A DNA stretch of 64,000 nucleotides, taken from contig CAVFXS010000046.1 of assembly GCA_963626805.1 (NCBI GenBank), forward strand, positions 62,001 through 126,000. Direction: 5' to 3'. Origin of the DNA: CAG-632 sp963626805. GTDB lineage: Bacteria; Bacillota; Clostridia; Lachnospirales; Lachnospiraceae. The translations under genes and the position numbers were made by a program. The notes under the pieces are model-generated. The model did no database searches. It was not told the DNA's origin and saw nothing but the letters and a program-made list of their open reading frames with translations. Shown here piece by piece: positions 43,631 to 53,618 of the stretch. Each line of letters begins with the position of its first letter. Position 1 is the first letter of the stretch.

Positions 43631-46600
43631 ATGAAAGAAAAAGTTGAACAGTATGCAAAGGGCGAGTTTGATGTCAGACGTCCACAGGTAGAGATATCTG
43701 CCGATCATTTACAACTGAACATAGAAGCGGGTTCCCGGTATCAGGGAACACTGACCGTACAGGCTGTAAATGATCAGCGGATGAAAGCGATGGTATATGA
43801 TAATCGGTACCTGTTTAAGATCGAGCCTCACAATTTTATCGGAAAGTCACAGGAGGTCGAGCTGATCTTTGATGCCGGTAAGTGGGAGAAGGGTGAGAAG
43901 ATCAATGGTATGATCTATCTGGTGACAGACGGAGGCGAGTTCCGTATTCCATATGATATAGAGATCACGGCACCGGCAGTGGAGAGCTCTATGGGAGAGC
44001 TGGACGATATGTTCCAGTTTGCAAGCCTTGCAGAGAATAACTGGAATGAGGCAGTCCGGTTGTTCACCTCGCAGGAGTTTTACCGTGCATTTCTGGAGCG
44101 GGAGCCGATGTATGCAGAGGTCTATAACAGTCTGACTCGAAGTCTGTCTGCCAGTCAGGCTATGGAGGAATTTCTGACCTATACGCATAAGAAACGTTCG
44201 TTATCATTGGAAGTTCCGGAACACAGACAGCAGCTGGCATACCATGAGGAGTCGGAGAAACACAGTCTGCAGCTGGTGAGAAACACCTGGGGCTATCTGA
44301 ATGCAGAGGTGACCTCTGATGTGCGGTTTATAAAGCCGTTGAAGCATTATGTCAGTATGGAAGATTTTATCGGAAATAAATACGCACTGGAATATATGGT
44401 ATTTCCGGAATATATGGATGGAGATTCTAATCTGGGACATATCACGATCGAGACTGCATATCAGAGGGTTGTGGTGGAGATTGCGATCCGGACGGAGACG
44501 GTTAATAAGCCGGAACCGCCGCACCTGTTCCGCAACAGTCATATTATAAAGGTACATCAGTGCAGTCTGATCACCGGTTATCTGGACTTCCGGACCGGGA
44601 AGCTGCCACTGGATAAATACGTAGAGAAAACCCTATATGCCTTACGGAATCTGGTGCAGTATTGTAAGGAGGACCAGCTGTATCGTCTGGGAATCCTCCA
44701 TATGAACATTCTGGCGGGCAATCAGATCATGGTGGAGGAAGAGTTTAAGCGGATCGATGCAGATCAGGATCGGATGGTAGAGGGCAGCCAGGCATCCAGC
44801 TATTATGCATACCTGAAAGCACTGGCTTATAAGGATGCGGATTCGGTTGCGAGAGCCAGAGCCATGATCCGGGAGAAGTTTGAAACACAGGGCGAGAAGC
44901 TGTTCTATTTCTGGCTGCTGACATTTCTGGATGATTCTCAGGATACGGAGAAGGGACCGGTCTATGCGCAGATCCAGAAGCTTTATGAGCAGGGAATCCA
45001 CAGTCCGATCCTATATTATGAATTATGTGATATGTTTAACCGGGAACCGCTGATGCTTCGGAAGCTGGATGCTCTGGAGATATCTGCGATCCGTTGGGGT
45101 ATGCATCACGAATACATTTCGGATGATGTATTGCATATCTGTGTAGAGCTGGCGGGAAAGGAGCATGGATTCCAGAAGAATCTGTTCCGCCTGTTGCAGG
45201 AGATCGATACACAGAAGCCGGAGCTGAACGCACTGAATGTGATCTGCAGTATGCTGATCCGGGCGAATTGCTGTAAAGAGGAGTATCACGATTATTTTGA
45301 TCGTGGGATCCGTCAGGGCTTAAAGTTGATCGGTATTTATGAATGTTATATCCGCAGTATGAATCTGAAGGAATATCCGGTACTGCCGGAGGCCGTGCTG
45401 CGATATCTGATCTACAGTCATACATTAACAGAATATGAGCAGGCATATCTGTATGCCAATCTGATTCGGAATAAGACGACCTATCCGCAGCTATATGGCG
45501 AGATGGCGCCTGTGATCGAGAATTTTATGGAAGAACAGATCGTAAAGGGTGCGATTCATGAATTTCTGCTGGTAATTTATAAGGAGTTTCTGAATCCGAA
45601 GCAGATCAATCCGAAGTATGCGGCCAGGCTGACCAATATTATTTTCAAACGGCGGCTGACCTGCACGAATCCGGGAATCAAGGCGGTCGTTGTAACCCAT
45701 AAGGAGCTGAAGGATGAACAGCAGGTGCCGGTTATTGACGGCAGGGCCTATATTGATATTGTAACGGATTCCGCAGTTGTGACACTGATCGATACCAGAG
45801 GAAACCGGTATGTGAGAACCATGCCGTACCGGCTGGAACGACTGGTAAATACCGGAGTGTTTTTAGACACCTGTCGGCATTATAATCCGTCCGATGCCCG
45901 GTTATTGGCATATATTTACAGTGAAATGGAGCACAGACATCTGCGGGATGCCAGAGATGTGAATCAGGCACGAGATATTCTGGAGTGTCAGGAGTTAAGC
46001 TATCAGGCAAGGCAGCAGGCATTGCTGCAGATTATAGAGTACTATCTGGAGAATTATGACGGAGATATTCTGGAAAAGTACCTGCTACAGGTAGATCTGG
46101 ATTATCTGGATAAGCTCCACAGTGCGGAGATTATTTCCGGATATATTATGCGTGGTATGAACCGGAAGGCATATGAGGCCATCCGGAGATTCGGATATGG
46201 AGATGTGGAAATCTCCAGACTGCTGCGTCTGGCATCGTATATTGTTACAGATACGGACATTATGGGGGATGAGGCACTGACCTCGCTCTGTATCTATCTG
46301 TATCAGAAGGGACAGTATAATGACCGGACGATACAGTATCTGATTTTCTATTACAAGGCAGATACGAAAGAACTGGCGAAGCTGTGGGAGGTAGCCATGG
46401 TTGTGCTGGGAGAGGCCAGAGAGCTGGAGGAGAATATTCTGGCACAGCTGATATTTGCAGATGCAAGCCTCGATAATGCAATGGATATTTTCCGGTCTTA
46501 TTATAAGGGAAGACACCGGGGAATGGTTACCAAGGCCTTCTTAAAACGAATGGCATATCTGTACTTTATCCGGGAAGAATGGGTACCGGATTCCATGTTT

Positions 46601-47200
46601 GAGTATCTGATGCTGGAGATTGGCAAGGGAGAGATTCAGGATGATATCTGCCATGGTGCTATGCTCTGGTATCTGTCGAAGTGTATCCGGCTGACACAGG
46701 AAGAAACGACCTATGTTGCCGCTACGGTAGGAAGATTTTTGAACCGGGGCATTCTGCTTCCGTTCTTTAAGTCCTTTGCAGATATTGTAGATCTGCCACA
46801 GGAGCTGTTCCTGAAGACCTATCTGATCTATAAGGGAGAGGAACGTCAGGAAGTGATCGTAAACTACAGTGTGGGAACCAGTGAACTGCAGACACTGGAT
46901 TTCCATCCGGCACGGATGGAGGAACGGATTCCGGGCTATTATGTACAGGAATTTGTAGTATTCCATGGCGAGCAGCTGTTATATCATTTTGCAGAGAAAT
47001 ATACCGGTAAGGTAACCCTGATCGAGAGTGACAGTATCCGGAGTGATGCTTATTCACAGGATGCACCGGAGAGCCGGTTTGAACGGCTGAATCAGATGCT
47101 GATTCATCAGGAAATGCGGGATGCAGAAGGGCTGACTGCATCCATGGAGGAATATATGAAATACAGCCATGTATTTGAAGAGGTCATGAGGATCTTATAG
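43631..47200 (+). CDS. Giant beta-sandwich plus helical-solenoid protein, DUF5717-like
   Basis: A 1189-residue cytosolic protein, first of a four-gene operon. Residues 1-115 form a beta-rich domain like those of immunoglobulin or PapD folds (SADHLQLNIEAGSRYQGTLTV). From about 130 to 1040 it is almost all short paired helices, TPR-like but too diverged for a clean count (for example EAVRLFTSQEFYRAFLEREP). The last 120 residues are beta-rich again (VIVNYSVGTSELQTLDFHP). There are no membrane segments and no catalytic motif. I believe it is the Lachnospiraceae family DUF5717, always next to the DUF5716 gene that follows; both names are from memory. A scaffold for the actin-fold partner is the simplest reading. 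Confidence 0.75.
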   Translation: MKEKVEQYAKGEFDVRRPQVEISADHLQLNIEAGSRYQGTLTVQAVNDQRMKAMVYDNRYLFKIEPHNFIGKSQEVELIFDAGKWEKGEKINGMIYLVTDGGEFRIPYDIEITAPAVESSMGELDDMFQFASLAENNWNEAVRLFTSQEFYRAFLEREPMYAEVYNSLTRSLSASQAMEEFLTYTHKKRSLSLEVPEHRQQLAYHEESEKHSLQLVRNTWGYLNAEVTSDVRFIKPLKHYVSMEDFIGNKYALEYMVFPEYMDGDSNLGHITIETAYQRVVVEIAIRTETVNKPEPPHLFRNSHIIKVHQCSLITGYLDFRTGKLPLDKYVEKTLYALRNLVQYCKEDQLYRLGILHMNILAGNQIMVEEEFKRIDADQDRMVEGSQASSYYAYLKALAYKDADSVARARAMIREKFETQGEKLFYFWLLTFLDDSQDTEKGPVYAQIQKLYEQGIHSPILYYELCDMFNREPLMLRKLDALEISAIRWGMHHEYISDDVLHICVELAGKEHGFQKNLFRLLQEIDTQKPELNALNVICSMLIRANCCKEEYHDYFDRGIRQGLKLIGIYECYIRSMNLKEYPVLPEAVLRYLIYSHTLTEYEQAYLYANLIRNKTTYPQLYGEMAPVIENFMEEQIVKGAIHEFLLVIYKEFLNPKQINPKYAARLTNIIFKRRLTCTNPGIKAVVVTHKELKDEQQVPVIDGRAYIDIVTDSAVVTLIDTRGNRYVRTMPYRLERLVNTGVFLDTCRHYNPSDARLLAYIYSEMEHRHLRDARDVNQARDILECQELSYQARQQALLQIIEYYLENYDGDILEKYLLQVDLDYLDKLHSAEIISGYIMRGMNRKAYEAIRRFGYGDVEISRLLRLASYIVTDTDIMGDEALTSLCIYLYQKGQYNDRTIQYLIFYYKADTKELAKLWEVAMVVLGEARELEENILAQLIFADASLDNAMDIFRSYYKGRHRGMVTKAFLKRMAYLYFIREEWVPDSMFEYLMLEIGKGEIQDDICHGAMLWYLSKCIRLTQEETTYVAATVGRFLNRGILLPFFKSFADIVDLPQELFLKTYLIYKGEERQEVIVNYSVGTSELQTLDFHPARMEERIPGYYVQEFVVFHGEQLLYHFAEKYTGKVTLIESDSIRSDAYSQDAPESRFERLNQMLIHQEMRDAEGLTASMEEYMKYSHVFEEVMRIL

Positions 47201-47215
47201 AAAGGGGACAGCTTC

Positions 47216-48478
47216 ATGCAGAAATTTTATTTGGGAATGGATGTATGTGCGGAATATACGCAGTTAAGCTTTTTTAATCAGCAGACAAAAGAGCCGGAGT
47301 CCATCTGCCAGCTGAATACCGTCGATACCTATCTGCTGCCGAATGTGGCATTTTTCGGAGAGGAAAAGGGACAGTGGTATATCGGAAGCGATGCACTGGA
47401 GCATCGATTCCATCAGAAAGGAACCATGCTGGAGCAGGTCGTGGAGAAGCTGGAATCTACGGAGCGGATGACTTTCCGGGAGGAGAACTATACCTATGAG
47501 GATGTACTGCTTCTGATTCTGAAGGGACATATCATGGACTTTATCAACCGCTATGAGGATGCACAGATTGAGCGGCTGGTCGTAACGGTTTACAAGTATT
47601 CGCATGCATTGTTCCGGGTATTGCATATGCTGCAGGATGAGCTGGAGTTATATGGTGACAGATTCTTTATTATCGGACATACCAGTGCGTATCTGCATTT
47701 TATCTTCCAGCAGCCGGAGAGTCTTCGGAATAACAGCGTCGGGCTGTTTGACTACGGACCGGAGGGAATGGATTTCTATCGGGTAGATATTGCCAGAAGA
47801 ACGACTCCGCAGGTGGTAACGGTGATTCACAGAGACTACCGGGAGCAGATGGGATATTACCGGATCTATGATGATAAGCGGGAGCTGGACCAGAGATTTC
47901 TGGAGATCGTAAATGAAGTGCTGCGGGAGTCCTATATGTCTTCGGTTTATCTGACCGGAGTGGGATTCTCGGAGGTATGGGCGAATGCATCCCAGAATGC
48001 ACTGTGTAACGGCAGACGGGTATTTGTCGGACAGAATATTTATACCAAGGGTGCCTGCTATGCGGCATATATCGGCTCCAATGTCATTAATCCGGCCAAA
48101 TATATCGTAAATGCTGAGGATATGGTACACAGTGATATCGGAATTTTAAGCGGAGACAGTACCGGTACCTTTATTCCGATTGCCAGAGGCGGCAGAGAGT
48201 GGTATAACGTGCATGGAAAAATATATGTCTGCCTGGATGACACCAACCGGGTAGAGCTGTTATATAAGAATCATTATACAAAGGAGGCAATGCGTGAGAT
48301 CATAGAGATTCACGGACTGCCATCCAGACCGAATAAGACGACCAGGCTTTCGCTGGAGGTTGAGATGTACAGCGGGTGCAAGGGCTCGGTTGTGATTCGG
48401 GATGAAGGATTTGGAAAACTATATCCGACAACGAATAAGATTTATCGTAAGGATTTTGTGCTGGATAAAGATGAGTAG
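47216..48478 (+). CDS. Actin/Hsp70-fold ATPase-like protein, DUF5716-like
   Basis: A 420-residue protein with the outline of an actin/Hsp70 ATPase. FYLGMDVCAEYTQLSFF at residues 4-20 sits as phosphate-1 with D9; LFDYGPEGMDFYRV at 177-190 as phosphate-2 with D179; and SVYLTGVGFSE near 243-253 as the adenosine motif. It also has WYIGSDA near 54-60, as in Hsp70 relatives. The motifs are degenerate, so ATP use is not certain. After about residue 330 a beta-rich tail replaces the Hsp70 substrate domain. It lies 15 bases after the giant solenoid gene. I think it is Pfam DUF5716; its role is unknown. Confidence 0.72.
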   Translation: MQKFYLGMDVCAEYTQLSFFNQQTKEPESICQLNTVDTYLLPNVAFFGEEKGQWYIGSDALEHRFHQKGTMLEQVVEKLESTERMTFREENYTYEDVLLLILKGHIMDFINRYEDAQIERLVVTVYKYSHALFRVLHMLQDELELYGDRFFIIGHTSAYLHFIFQQPESLRNNSVGLFDYGPEGMDFYRVDIARRTTPQVVTVIHRDYREQMGYYRIYDDKRELDQRFLEIVNEVLRESYMSSVYLTGVGFSEVWANASQNALCNGRRVFVGQNIYTKGACYAAYIGSNVINPAKYIVNAEDMVHSDIGILSGDSTGTFIPIARGGREWYNVHGKIYVCLDDTNRVELLYKNHYTKEAMREIIEIHGLPSRPNKTTRLSLEVEMYSGCKGSVVIRDEGFGKLYPTTNKIYRKDFVLDKDE

Positions 48479-48496
48479 ACAGGAAGGATCAGAATT

Positions 48497-49330
48497 ATGG
48501 GAAGAATTATTCTATGCCAGACCAGGCAGGCGGTAATTCCATATCGGTTTACAAATACAAAGGTAGAGGTATATTCCTACGAGGAGCTGTGCTTTTATAT
48601 CTATAACAATGTGGCACTGTTAAATCCGGAGCAGTTTCAGGGGAAGCTGGTGCAGTGGATCAAGACAGAGCTTGAGATGGAGGAGCTGGCGAACCGGCTG
48701 ATGGAGAAGCTGGCAGCAGAGGTATCTCTGACGGAGCTTCTGGTGACCATTCTTTCCGCAGGAAATTATTATGAGCCGGCGGAGATCCAGCAGTTCCGTG
48801 ATAAGCAGGAGCTTGTGGCATTGCTGCCGGAGGAAGAAAAGCTGAAGTTAAAGGCAGATAGTTTCCTGATGTATAAGAGACTGCTGAAGGCAATCTCGCT
48901 TTATAATACGATTCTTCGGAAAGAGGATCAGATCGAGGATCGACGATTCCTCGGTGATGTATATCATAACAAGGGCGTGGCACTGGCAAAGAATATGGAA
49001 GTCACAAATGCGAAGCTGGCATTTCTGGAGGCATTTGAACGGAATCAGAAGCAGGCATCTCTGGAGGCATATATGACTCTTCGGTTACAGGAAGCAGAGG
49101 AGGCGGTTGTAGAGCAGGAGGCCAGAGCATTTGGCTTGGATGAGGCTGACTTCCAGCACCTGAAGATGCAGCTGGAGGATGCAACAGAGGATGCAGAAAG
49201 CACAGCCGCCTACACCCGCTATCAGAAGGCATTGTATAATAAAGAGCGGGGCGATTATGAGGCATTTAATCAGCGAATCGATATGATGCTCAATCAGTGG
49301 AAGGAAGATTTCAGGGAGCAGATTGTATAA
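48497..49330 (+). CDS. TPR-like protein of the same operon, function unknown
   Basis: A 277-residue, highly charged helical protein without signal or membrane segments. The N-terminal 45 residues (RIILCQTRQAVIPYRFTNTKVEVYSYEELCFYI) are a small mixed fold. Residues 125-195 read as two or three TPR-like repeats (YKRLLKAISLYNTILRKE, then FLGDVYHNKGVALAK and AKLAFLEAFERNQK), and the tail is a long helix rich in Glu and Gln. It follows the actin-fold gene by 18 bases and precedes the coiled-coil gene by 12. It probably binds partners in the same complex; no enzyme motif was found. Confidence 0.7.
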   Translation: MGRIILCQTRQAVIPYRFTNTKVEVYSYEELCFYIYNNVALLNPEQFQGKLVQWIKTELEMEELANRLMEKLAAEVSLTELLVTILSAGNYYEPAEIQQFRDKQELVALLPEEEKLKLKADSFLMYKRLLKAISLYNTILRKEDQIEDRRFLGDVYHNKGVALAKNMEVTNAKLAFLEAFERNQKQASLEAYMTLRLQEAEEAVVEQEARAFGLDEADFQHLKMQLEDATEDAESTAAYTRYQKALYNKERGDYEAFNQRIDMMLNQWKEDFREQIV

Positions 49331-49342
49331 GCAGGAGACAGT

Positions 49343-50500
49343 ATGGGACTTTTTAAGAAGATTGCGCAGCTGTTTGGACAGACAGAGGTGGAAGAACCGA
49401 CAAGTCTGGAGTCCATAGATGCGGATGAACAGGGGAAAAAAGAAGAAGAGGCAGAGCTGAATCATCATCTGGAGCAGATCGTGGATATTACCTATGAGCT
49501 GGAGGATCAGAAGCGGGAATACGAGCTTGTGACCATGTATTTCTCGGATATTCAGCGAATTGAACAGATGGAGCCGGGCAATCTGAAGAATCTGGAGGAG
49601 GATGCACGGAGAATCCTGATGCTGGAGGAGAACCGCCGGGAGCTGCAACGTACACCCAAGCGGTTGTCAGGGGAGCGTTATAAGCTTCTGATGCGGCTGG
49701 AAAAGGATATACCGGAGGCACTGGATCGGTTAAAGGAGCTGGAGACCATGCGTGGAAAGATCAAGCGGGATCTGGAATATCTGGAGGGCGAGAAGGGCTC
49801 CTTGCAATATGAGGAGGAAGAACTGCAGAAGAAGCAGAAAACCTTGCGGAACAGTGCCGTTGTAATCGGTATTCTGGCTGCTGTGACGATCGTCGGATTT
49901 CTGATCCTGACCATAGAGTATCAGATCGAGCTGACGATTCCGGGAGCTGCGATTGCAATCGCAGCAATGATCGCAGAGTTTTTGATCTTCGCATCCTATA
50001 GCCGGGCGGAAACCGAGCGGAAGCTATGTTACCGGAAGCATAACCGGGCGATCCTGTTACAGAATAAGGTGAAGATCAAGTGGCTGAATAATACGAACAG
50101 TCTGGATTATTTATATGCCAAGTATGAAATAAATACGCAGAAGGAGCTGGCGTATGACTGGGAGCAGTATCAGGCAATGGTAGCGGAAGAAGAGCAGTAT
50201 CAGCGAAGCACAGGCGATCTTAAGGTATATCAGGGGGAACTGCTGGATATACTGCGGAAAGCCGGTGTGCGGGATGCAGAGATCTGGCTGAAACAGCTGA
50301 TGGCACTGGTGGATAAGCGTGAGATGGTAGAGGTGAAGCATTCCCTGAATGTGCGCAGACAGAGGCTGCGTGAGGGTATGAAGAACAATGAGGATCAGAG
50401 ACAGAACAGCTTTACCTGTGTGAAGGGAATCCTTACGGAGTATCCGGAGCTCAAGGAGCAGGCAAAGGAGGTCCTGACCTCATATCATATTGCCGTTTAG
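49343..50500 (+). CDS. Coiled-coil protein with a central membrane hairpin
   Basis: A 385-residue protein with long charged coiled coils at about 35-170 and 215-375. Between them, near residues 170-215, lie two closely spaced hydrophobic helices (SAVVIGILAAVTIVGFLIL and IPGAAIAIAAMIAEFLIF). It may therefore anchor the operon's complex to the membrane from the cytosolic side. The N-terminus MGLFKKIAQLFG is amphipathic and could also touch the membrane. It is the last gene of the operon; the 159 bases to valS hold only a promoter. No family was recognised. Confidence 0.7.
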   Translation: MGLFKKIAQLFGQTEVEEPTSLESIDADEQGKKEEEAELNHHLEQIVDITYELEDQKREYELVTMYFSDIQRIEQMEPGNLKNLEEDARRILMLEENRRELQRTPKRLSGERYKLLMRLEKDIPEALDRLKELETMRGKIKRDLEYLEGEKGSLQYEEEELQKKQKTLRNSAVVIGILAAVTIVGFLILTIEYQIELTIPGAAIAIAAMIAEFLIFASYSRAETERKLCYRKHNRAILLQNKVKIKWLNNTNSLDYLYAKYEINTQKELAYDWEQYQAMVAEEEQYQRSTGDLKVYQGELLDILRKAGVRDAEIWLKQLMALVDKREMVEVKHSLNVRRQRLREGMKNNEDQRQNSFTCVKGILTEYPELKEQAKEVLTSYHIAV

Positions 50501-50549
50501 GAGCAGCCGTTGATGCACATTATGACCTGGCGGCACCAGAACAAAATAC

Positions 50550-50578
50550 TTGATTTTATCAGTGCATAGCGGTAGTAT
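50550..50578 (+). promoter_or_regulatory. Possible promoter of valS
   Basis: TTGATT at 50550-50555, a 17-base spacer, TAGTAT at 50573-50578, 82 bases before the start codon. No T-box leader is found between it and valS. Confidence 0.4.
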
Positions 50579-50659
50579 TAAACAGATAAAGTTTAAATAC
50601 TAATAAGACTTGTATAAGAGTTGCAGGTTAGAAGAGGTTTATAAATCAGGAGGAGAATT

Positions 50660-53302
50660 ATGCACAAGGAATTGGAAAAGACCTACAATCCGCAGGAGAT
50701 TGAGGAACGCATTTACAGTAAGTGGCTGGAAAAGAAGTACTTTCATGCGGAAGTGGATCGGAGTAAGAAACCTTTTACTATCGTGATGCCGCCACCGAAT
50801 ATTACGGGCCAGCTTCATATGGGACATGCATTGGATAATACCATGCAGGATATCCTGATTCGGTTTAAGCGTATGCAGGGATACAATGCATTATGGCAGC
50901 CGGGTACAGATCATGCCGCAATTGCAACAGAGGTCAAGGTTATCGAGGCTCTGAAAAAGGAAGGCATCGATAAGCATGATCTGGGTCGTGAGAAGTTTCT
51001 GGATCGTGTATGGGACTGGAGAAAAGAGTACGGTGGACGGATTGTAAATCAGTTGAAGAAGATGGGTTCTTCCGCAGACTGGGATCGGGAACGATTCACC
51101 ATGGACGAAGGAAATAACAAGGCGGTTACGGAAGTATTCTGTAACCTGTATGAGAAGGGTTATATTTATAAAGGCTCCCGCATCGTAAACTGGTGTCCGG
51201 TATGTCAGACAACCATTTCGGATGCAGAGGTCGTTCATGAGGAGCAGGAAGGTCATTTCTGGCATATCAAGTATCCGGTAGTCGGTGAGGAAGGCAGATT
51301 TGTTGAAATCGCTACCACACGTCCGGAGACCTTACTGGGTGATACCGCAGTAGCAGTCAATCCGGAGGATGAGCGTTATCAGGATATCATTGGCAAGACA
51401 TTGAAGCTGCCACTGACAGACCGTGAGATTCCGGTTATTGCAGATGCATATGTAGATAAAGAGTTCGGAACCGGCTGTGTAAAGATTACACCTGCACATG
51501 ACCCGAACGATTTCGAGGTTGGAAAGCGTCATAATCTGGAAGAGATCAATATCATGAATGATGATGCGACCATCAATGAGCTGGGCGGCAAGTATGCAGG
51601 CATGGATCGGTATGAGGCCAGAAAGGCCATGGTCGCAGATCTGGATGCACTGGGATTGCTTGTAAAGATAGTGCCGCATACCCATATGGTAGGTACGCAT
51701 GACAGATGTAAGACAACTGTAGAGCCATTGGTAAAGCCACAGTGGTTCGTTAAGATGGAAGAGATGGCGAAGCCGGCAAAGCAGGCAGTCGTAGACGGTA
51801 AATTAAAGCTCGTTCCGGAGCGCATGGATAAGACTTATTATAACTGGCTGGACAATATCCGTGACTGGTGTATTTCCAGACAGCTGTGGTGGGGACACCG
51901 GATCCCGGCATGGTATTGTCAGGATTGCGGAGAGACGATCGTAGCCAGACAGACACCTTGTACCTGTCCGAAGTGCCAGAGCAAGAACTTAAAGCAGGAT
52001 GAGGATACGCTGGATACCTGGTTCTCATCTGCACTGTGGCCATTCTCCACTCTAGGCTGGCCGGAGAAGACAGAGGATCTGGATTATTTCTATCCGACGA
52101 ATGTACTGGTTACCGGATATGATATCATCTTCTTCTGGGTTATCCGTATGGTATTTTCCGGCATTGAGCAGACCGGAAAGCTGCCGTTTGATCATGTTTT
52201 ATTCCATGGTCTGGTACGGGATGATCAGGGACGCAAGATGAGTAAATCACTTGGAAACGGTATTGATCCGTTAGAGGTTATTGATAAATACGGTGCGGAT
52301 GCACTGCGTCTGACACTGATCACCGGTAATGCACCGGGTAATGATATGCGTTTCTACTGGGAGCGTGTAGAGGCAAGCCGGAACTTTGCAAATAAGATCT
52401 GGAATGCATCCCGATTCATTATGATGAATATGGAGAAGGCAGATACCGCAGAGGTTGATTTAAGTAAGCTTACACAGGCAGACCGCTGGATCCTGTCCAA
52501 GGTAAATGCATTGGCAAAAGAAGCAACCGAGAATCTGGAGAAGTTTGAGATGGGTATTGCTGCAGATAAGATTCACAGCTTTATCTGGGAAGAGTTCTGT
52601 GACTGGTATATCGAGATGGTAAAACCACGTCTGTGGAATGATGAGGACGAGACTAAGGCAGCAGCCATCTGGACATTAAAGACAGTTCTGATCCAGTCCT
52701 TAAAGCTTCTGCATCCGTATATGCCATTTATTACAGAGGAGATCTTCTGCAACCTGCAGGATGAGGAGGAATCCATTATGATCTCCAAGTGGCCGGAGTT
52801 CAGGGAAGAGTGGAACTTTGCTGAGGATGAGGCAGCCGTTGACACGATTAAGGCAGCCGTTCGTGGTATCCGGAATATCCGGACCGAGATGAATGTCGCT
52901 CCAAGCAAGAAGGCAACCGTTTATGTCGTATCAGAGAAGGAGAGCGTACGGGATATCTTCGAGAACAGTAAGGTATTCTTTGCAACACTCGGATATGCTA
53001 GTGAGGTACAGGTTCAGGCAGACAAGACCGGAATTGCAGAAGATGCAGTATCCGTCCTGATCCATGACGCAGCACTTTATATGCCATTTGCAGATCTGGT
53101 TGACATCGAGAAGGAGATCGAGCGTCTGACAAAGGAGCAGGGGAGACTGCAGGGCGAGATCAAACGAGCACAGGGTATGCTGAATAATCCGAAGTTCGTG
53201 GAGAAGGCACCGGCAGCCAAGATCGAAGAAGAGAAGGGCAAGCTGGAGAAGTACACGCAGATGTTAGCTCAGGTAGAAGAAAGATTAAACCAGTTAAAAT
53301 AA
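50660..53302 (+). CDS. valS: Valyl-tRNA synthetase
   Basis: Charges tRNA-Val. It is an 880-residue class I synthetase, full length. The HIGH motif is HMGH at 53-56 within PPPNITGQLHMGH, KMSKS lies in GRKMSKSLGNGID near 525, and a CP1 editing domain lies between them. A zinc-ribbon-like insert with four Cys (CQDCG and CTCPKC) lies near 410-435. The C-terminal anticodon domain and ValRS coiled-coil arm (VDIEKEIERLTKEQGRLQGE) are complete. CAGGAGGAG precedes the ATG. Confidence 0.96.
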   Translation: MHKELEKTYNPQEIEERIYSKWLEKKYFHAEVDRSKKPFTIVMPPPNITGQLHMGHALDNTMQDILIRFKRMQGYNALWQPGTDHAAIATEVKVIEALKKEGIDKHDLGREKFLDRVWDWRKEYGGRIVNQLKKMGSSADWDRERFTMDEGNNKAVTEVFCNLYEKGYIYKGSRIVNWCPVCQTTISDAEVVHEEQEGHFWHIKYPVVGEEGRFVEIATTRPETLLGDTAVAVNPEDERYQDIIGKTLKLPLTDREIPVIADAYVDKEFGTGCVKITPAHDPNDFEVGKRHNLEEINIMNDDATINELGGKYAGMDRYEARKAMVADLDALGLLVKIVPHTHMVGTHDRCKTTVEPLVKPQWFVKMEEMAKPAKQAVVDGKLKLVPERMDKTYYNWLDNIRDWCISRQLWWGHRIPAWYCQDCGETIVARQTPCTCPKCQSKNLKQDEDTLDTWFSSALWPFSTLGWPEKTEDLDYFYPTNVLVTGYDIIFFWVIRMVFSGIEQTGKLPFDHVLFHGLVRDDQGRKMSKSLGNGIDPLEVIDKYGADALRLTLITGNAPGNDMRFYWERVEASRNFANKIWNASRFIMMNMEKADTAEVDLSKLTQADRWILSKVNALAKEATENLEKFEMGIAADKIHSFIWEEFCDWYIEMVKPRLWNDEDETKAAAIWTLKTVLIQSLKLLHPYMPFITEEIFCNLQDEEESIMISKWPEFREEWNFAEDEAAVDTIKAAVRGIRNIRTEMNVAPSKKATVYVVSEKESVRDIFENSKVFFATLGYASEVQVQADKTGIAEDAVSVLIHDAALYMPFADLVDIEKEIERLTKEQGRLQGEIKRAQGMLNNPKFVEKAPAAKIEEEKGKLEKYTQMLAQVEERLNQLK

Positions 53303-53376
53303 ATGTATAAAACACTTGCAGTCCGTCAACAATGTAGTTGTAACAAGTATTTATTACATTAAAGGAGGACATGAAG

Positions 53377-53532
53377 ATGTCTGAGAACAACTACTCAAAC
53401 GAGACAAACTGCACCGATTCTGCAAGTAATGCAAAGAACAGCTCTAAGAATAAGGCAGGCAATAAGGCTTCCAATTCTATTAAGAGCAACCAGGCTGCAA
53501 ACAGCAGCAAAGCAACTAAGGATTACGAGTAG
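53377..53532 (+). CDS. 51-residue Asn/Ser/Lys/Ala-rich small protein
   Basis: A 51-residue protein beginning MSENNYSNETNCTDSASN, with a middle of Asn, Ser, Lys and Ala and the end KATKDYE. It is of low complexity, basic and probably disordered; one Cys at 12. AAAGGAGG at 53361-53368 is eight bases before ATG 53377, an ideal site, whereas ATG 53371 is too close. Its own strong terminator follows 20 bases after the stop. These signals argue that it is a real, well-expressed gene. The composition recalls small spore or nucleic-acid-binding proteins, but no family was recognised. Confidence 0.65.
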   Translation: MSENNYSNETNCTDSASNAKNSSKNKAGNKASNSIKSNQAANSSKATKDYE

Positions 53533-53552
53533 AATTACTATGGAGGAGGGAA

Positions 53553-53586
53553 GGCCGGAATCACGGAAAAGATTCCGGTCTTTTTT
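53553..53586 (+). terminator. Strong intrinsic terminator after the small Asn/Ser-rich gene
   Basis: GGCCGGAATC pairs with GATTCCGGTC (one G-U) over an 8-base loop, followed by six T residues. It closes the valS/small-protein unit. Confidence 0.88.
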
Positions 53587-53618
53587 CATAATTGCTTATA
53601 GAATCAAAGGGGATTAAG

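Noticed and set aside
50501..50659. T-box leader before valS
   Set aside because: The conserved T-box core with its GGTGG-type specifier pairing and downstream terminator/antiterminator pair is absent; only a promoter-like pair of hexamers is seen.
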